A DNA stretch of 15,184 nucleotides, from NCBI GenBank assembly GCA_964652235.1, contig CAZZDK010000032.1, positions 1-15,184 on the forward strand. Direction: 5' to 3'. The position numbers and the translations under genes were made by a program. The notes beneath the pieces are model-generated. The model did not search any database and was not told where the DNA came from. It worked only from the letters and a program-made list of their open reading frames with translations. Positions 12,769 through 15,184 of the stretch are shown here, in pieces. Each line of letters begins with the position of its first letter. Within the stretch, counting starts at the first letter, position 1. This DNA comes from CAZZDK01 sp964652235 (GTDB lineage: Bacteria > Pseudomonadota > Alphaproteobacteria > UBA9219).

Positions 12769-13281
12769 ATGAAGAAAAAAGAACAAGAGCCGCGCTGGGT
12801 CGTCCGCTTGAGGACGCTCATGAAGTCGAGAGGCCTGAACCCCAGAAGCCTTTCGCTGAAGGCCGGGCTTAACCCCACCGCCGTCCGCGACATGATCGAG
12901 GGCCGCGTCAAGTTTCCCCGCTACGACACCGTCGAGGCCTTGGCCAAGGCCCTTGAGGTCTCGCCCGCCCGGCTGATGAGCGGAAAGGCTGAAAACGAGG
13001 GCATCGCGCCGCCGGAAGCCGTTCGGAAGAACGAGGCCGCGCTGGACGACGACGATTTGACTCTCCTGACGGAAATCATCATGCGTCTGCAGGAAGCGGC
13101 GGAAGCCTACCGGCACGCCCTCGCGCCGCAGGATTTCGCCGCCATGGTCACGAGCATCTACCGGCAGGTCAAGCCCGCCGACGAAAAGCAGGCGAGGAAA
13201 AATCCCTCATCCGGCCTGACGCCGAAGATCAAGAGCCTGATGGAATACGAAAGGCTCCGCAAGCGGGCGGGTAGGAAATAA
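12769..13281 (+). CDS. XRE-family helix-turn-helix regulator
   Basis: The product is 170 residues. Residues about 10–68 form a Cro/cI-type DNA-binding domain: VVRLRTLMKSRGLNPRSLSL, then AGLNPTAVRDMIEGRVKFPR covering the recognition helix, then TVEALAKALEVSPARLMSG. The remaining 100 residues are acidic then helical (LTLLTEIIMRLQEAAEAYRH), with a basic Lys/Arg-rich C-terminus. No S24 peptidase residues are apparent, so it is not a LexA/cI-type self-cleaving repressor. The start is the ATG at 12769; an in-frame TTG at 12733 is part of the −35 box. No good Shine-Dalgarno site is present, consistent with leaderless translation. The target genes are unknown; autoregulation is inferred from the palindromes in its promoter. 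Confidence 0.85.
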   Translation: MKKKEQEPRWVVRLRTLMKSRGLNPRSLSLKAGLNPTAVRDMIEGRVKFPRYDTVEALAKALEVSPARLMSGKAENEGIAPPEAVRKNEAALDDDDLTLLTEIIMRLQEAAEAYRHALAPQDFAAMVTSIYRQVKPADEKQARKNPSSGLTPKIKSLMEYERLRKRAGRK

Positions 13282-13355
13282 CCCACTTTCTTCCGCTCCG
13301 CTAAGCCCCTCCCTCCTACGACAAACGCTAAATCGCTAAGAACGACAAAAACCAT

Positions 13356-13410
13356 CGTCATTCCGAGCGAGGGCCGCGCCCACCGCGCGGCGTGAAGCCC
13401 CGGAATCCCG
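13356..13410. repeat. Dispersed repeat of the GTCATTCC…GGAATCC kind
   Basis: Ends CGTCATTCCGAGCGAGG and CCCCGGAATCCCG bracket a GC-rich hairpin (GCCGCGC…GCGCGGC). The ends are imperfect inverted repeats. Such elements are scattered through intergenic regions of many proteobacteria; mobility here is not shown. Confidence 0.6.
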
Positions 13411-13511
13411 TTTGGTTTGCAGCGTTGAAAGAAAACAGGATTCTGCGCGTTTCCCCGCCTTTTCCGCTGGTCTTTTTTTACGTTTTCCCTTGAACGCGAT
13501 AAAAACACGTT

Positions 13512-13997
13512 ATGACCGTCGCCGCCTTCAAACTTTACCGTTTTAGCCCCATCGCGGACAAAACCGGCCTGCAAAATGCCATTGCCTTCATCGCGAAACA
13601 AGCGGCCGCCCTTAGCCAGGCGGTTGTGGGATAAACCTTCCCTATCGCCAGCCTGACGGTCTTTTCCCATTACGACGACGAGTTTGATGCGCTCCGTGTA
13701 TGCGCAGAGAAAACCGGAACGGTCTTTACCCATAATAACGGACCCTTTATCAGGCTTGACGAAACCAACCGCTCCCTTTTCGGCATCGAAAAACTCAGAA
13801 TCCGGCACCCCGATCCCTATCGAAGACAGGTCGGCTGCTGCGATTTTGAAATTGGCGATTATGAGGCCTTCAAAAGCGCTTATTTCGCCCGGACCCGCTA
13901 TCTCCGCCTGATCGAACGCCTCGCCTATGAAATGATCGAGTTTTTTCATCCGGATTACGATGTGCTGGCCTATGCCCTCAACCGCCCGCTTTTTTAG
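13512..13997 (+). pseudogene. Conserved-looking gene interrupted by one in-frame TAA
   Basis: One frame reads as protein for 162 codons (ATG 13512 to TAG 13995–13997), broken only by TAA at codon 41 (13632–13634). Before the stop: MTVAAFKLYRFSPIADKTGL and a helical stretch. After it: IASLTVFSHYDDEFDALRVC, FTHNNGPFIRL, LRIRHPDPYRRQVGCCDFEI (roughly residues 97–116) and LIERLAYEMIEFFHPDYDVL. Composition and GC-rich third positions look coding throughout. I cannot name the family. There is no good ATG, GTG or TTG start between the TAA and the PDPYR motif. One base change (for example AAA or GAA to TAA) would explain it. TAA is a normal stop elsewhere here (rplJ, yefM). Sequencing error is the main alternative to recent inactivation. 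An open frame on the opposite strand looks like a shadow. Confidence 0.6.
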
Positions 13998-14033
13998 AGC
14001 GTTTTCAGATAAGGCTGGCCTGGCTGTTATTTT

Positions 14034-14107
14034 CCTCTCCCCTTGCGGGAGAGGATAGAAAGACCAAGGGCTTACAACGTAAGCCCTTGGTCTTTCTCGG
14101 TGAGGGG
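14034..14107. repeat. Cap-and-variable-stem hairpin repeat, copy B
   Basis: A CCTCTCC…GGGAGAGG cap hairpin (14034–14054) is followed by a perfect 19-bp inverted repeat (arms 14057–14075 and 14079–14097) around an AAC tip, then GGTGAGGGGTC. The caps and the CTTAC-NNN-GTAAG tip match copy A at 10183–10256. The outer stem arms are unrelated in sequence to those of copy A, yet fully self-complementary. Confidence 0.85.
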
Positions 14108-14123
14108 TCGATTGTTTCGCCAT

Positions 14124-14157
14124 CCCCTCCCCCGATCCCTCCCGCAAGGGGAGGGGA
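14124..14157. repeat. Partial CCCCTCCCC/GGGGAGGGG repeat, inverted next to copy B
   Basis: CCCCTCCCC (14124–14132) and CCCGCAAGGGGAGGGG (14141–14156) form an imperfect hairpin that resembles the cap of copy B read on the opposite strand. It looks like a partial second copy lying tail to tail with copy B, without the variable stem. Confidence 0.5.
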
Positions 14158-14187
14158 GCATGAGGCCAACCTAATACGAGAAGGCTC

Positions 14188-14370
14188 TAGCAGTTTGCTG
14201 AAAAACTCGGTTTAGGCGGATAGAAACCAAATACCCCCACCGCCTTCCGCCTTCGCCCAAAGGGCTACACGGCGCGACTGGAAGCTTGACGCGCCGAAGC
14301 GAAGCGTAGGCGGTCGCGGGGGTGACGGAGGAATCTGAGAGTCTGTCCGAAAACTTGCTGTTTGAAACCA
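14188..14370. repeat. Repeat-like intergenic mosaic
   Basis: The segment begins with CTAGCAGTTTGCTGAAAAACTC and ends near GTCTGTCCGAAAACTTGCTG, which look like ends of a small non-coding mobile element. Between them are GC-rich inverted stretches (CCGCCTTCGCC, GCGAAGCGTAGGCGG). I could not align the two ends as clean inverted repeats and see no gene. It could be a decayed insertion-sequence remnant. Confidence 0.3.
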
Positions 14371-14385
14371 AGAGCAAAAGAAGGT

Positions 14386-14493
14386 GTCATCCCTGCGAAG
14401 GCAGGAAGCCAGGGTCATAAAAACCAGGTTGTCTCCCGGCCCCCTGAATTCCCGCCGGAGCCTGCCCTCGCCAAGGCGGGGAAGGGAATGATG
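14386..14493. repeat. MITE-like repeat with GTCATCCC…GGGAATGATG ends
   Basis: GTCATCCCTGCGAAGGCAGG (from 14386) on the left and the reverse of GGCGGGGAAGGGAATGATG on the right (to 14493) are imperfect inverted ends around about 70 bp of non-coding sequence. The same end type is a very common dispersed element in proteobacterial intergenic DNA. No gene is contained. Confidence 0.5.
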
Positions 14494-14551
14494 CGATTTT
14501 TCGTATGGTAATTAGGGCGATCCGCTTTCGATTCTTCTCTGTCGGCAATAG

Positions 14552-14666
14552 TGGGAAATATCATAGGCCTGTCGCCCGGATGGCGGCCACGTCCCTACCC
14601 ATTTTTGGGATGTTTACCATATTATTCGATTGACACAACCCAAGGTCGATGGCAGGATATTTCCCA
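14552..14666. promoter_or_regulatory. Widely spaced 11-bp inverted repeat and candidate promoter
   Basis: TGGGAAATATC (14552–14562) and GATATTTCCCA (14656–14666) are perfect inverse complements 93 bp apart. Between them lies CCCA-TTTT-TGGG (from about 14598). A TTGACA (14630–14635) is a good −35, but the −10 (AGGATA, 18 bp later, overlapping the second arm) is poor. The region leads into the gene at 14718, which suggests paired operator sites. Confidence 0.4.
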
Positions 14667-14717
14667 TAAACGGCGGTTGAATATTCGGCTCTGCTCTCTC
14701 TTTCAAGAGGTTCGATT

Positions 14718-15134
14718 ATGAGCGATTACAGCGATAAAATTGCCTATCTGGCGCGTCAAATTCTGCGCGATCATCGCCAAACCGGTTCCGCTTCGCCTTC
14801 TCCTTTTCGGTCTTCAAACCGCCAAACCAAGGACGCCGCCGCCCATTTGGCAGCCTTGGCCGCCCTTTTTTCCGCCGCAGGCACGCCCCCGGTCCGTTCT
14901 CTGGCCATCCAAACGGACCGACCGGCGAACAAATATGAACGGGTCGAGATCGAGGCGCTGATTTTCTACACGGCCCGGCAGCAAGGCCTTTGCGAAGACG
15001 GTTTGCGCGCGGAGATCAGGGAAGCCCTTTCGATCCCCTCTCTCCGCGATTTGACGGCGCTCGATTACCAGCGCACGCGCGACTACCTTTGGGCGCGGCA
15101 TGAAAACGGCGCGATTTGGAATAAAAAGGCCTAG
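14718..15134 (+). CDS. Hypothetical protein (138 residues)
   Basis: I do not recognise the family. There is no signal peptide or membrane segment. The N-terminus (SDKIAYLARQILRDHRQTG) is helical and followed by a Ser/Arg-rich linker. An alanine-rich helix (AAAHLAALAALFSAA, about 40–54) comes next, then a charged helical half with YERVEIEALIFYTARQQGL and YQRTRDYLWARHENGAIWNK at the C-terminus. The ATG at 14718 has an AAGAGG site 8 nt upstream. The gene stands alone after a repeat-rich region. It could be an accessory cytoplasmic or DNA-associated protein, but nothing in the sequence decides this. Confidence 0.65.
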   Translation: MSDYSDKIAYLARQILRDHRQTGSASPSPFRSSNRQTKDAAAHLAALAALFSAAGTPPVRSLAIQTDRPANKYERVEIEALIFYTARQQGLCEDGLRAEIREALSIPSLRDLTALDYQRTRDYLWARHENGAIWNKKA

Positions 15135-15184
15135 GCTCAGGACCCATTAATTTTTAGGATTCCCATAGGATCAAAGATTTGATT
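15135..15184. other. Right edge, AT-rich, no gene seen
   Basis: The last 50 bp contain GGCTCAGGACCCATTAAT and a short inverted repeat ATCAAA-GA-TTTGAT (15170–15183). The former could be the end of an insertion sequence starting beyond the window, but I cannot confirm it. No terminator is evident for the preceding gene. Confidence 0.3.

Noticed and set aside
13632..13634. TAA as a reassigned sense codon
   Set aside because: TAA ends several intact genes in the window (for example rplJ, yefM and the gene at 4659–5519), so a code change does not fit.
13158..14147. A 329-codon minus-strand frame covering the end of the XRE gene, the repeats and the broken gene
   Set aside because: It crosses several unrelated elements, including a hairpin repeat, and its translation looks like the reverse of coding sequence. 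The plus-strand reading has protein-like motifs.

Overview
The window looks like chromosomal DNA of an alphaproteobacterium. The evidence is the tRNA-Trp–secE–nusG–rplK–rplA…rplJ–rplL block, the purQ–purL…bolA–grxD neighbourhood, the small (735-residue) PurL, and intergenic repeats of the GTCATTCC/GGAATCC and CCTCTCC/GGTGAGGGG kinds. I cannot place it more finely. Its nearest relatives may be uncultured, because many of the small genes resemble nothing I can name.

Left part (1–4334, mostly minus strand): secE and nusG follow tRNA-Trp, then rplK-rplA, then rplJ-rplL. This cluster is usually compact. Here two genes on the opposite strand are wedged into it: a 220-residue exported protein between rplA and rplJ (987–1649), and a 113-residue two-helix membrane protein between nusG and rplK (3167–3508). 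A bidirectional terminator (1659–1693) closes both rplA and the exported-protein gene. The rplJ leader has nested and competing inverted repeats.

Middle (4335–7908): a hairpin and a C-rich low-complexity tract separate tRNA-Trp from a tRNA-Gly(UCC) on the plus strand. A secreted protein with four cysteines follows the tRNA. Next, on the minus strand, come grxD (monothiol glutaredoxin with a CGPS instead of CGFS active site) and bolA, which together form an Fe-S trafficking pair. A YefM/YoeB-type toxin-antitoxin module with a recognisable double-GTAC operator and a 369-residue protein with a degenerate Nudix-like core sit between bolA and purL, which normally lie close together.

Right-centre (7899–12256): purL and purQ (glutaminase subunit) encode two of the three parts of FGAM synthase. 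They are 178 bp apart, and the gap holds a long hairpin repeat and heptamer repeats. A second heptamer array in opposite orientation lies beyond purQ, so purQ is bracketed by the two arrays. rodA (SEDS glycosyltransferase for rod-shape wall synthesis) is divergent from purQ.

Right end (12257–15184): an AT-rich gap, a 69-residue unknown, an XRE-type regulator whose promoter predicts a leaderless mRNA and contains palindromes, and then about 1.4 kb of repeats surrounding one broken gene (13512–13997, one in-frame TAA). A 138-residue unknown follows, with an 11-bp inverted repeat upstream. The most unusual structural signal is the pair of repeats at about 10183 and 14034. They share identical caps and hairpin tip but have unrelated stem arms that are each self-complementary.
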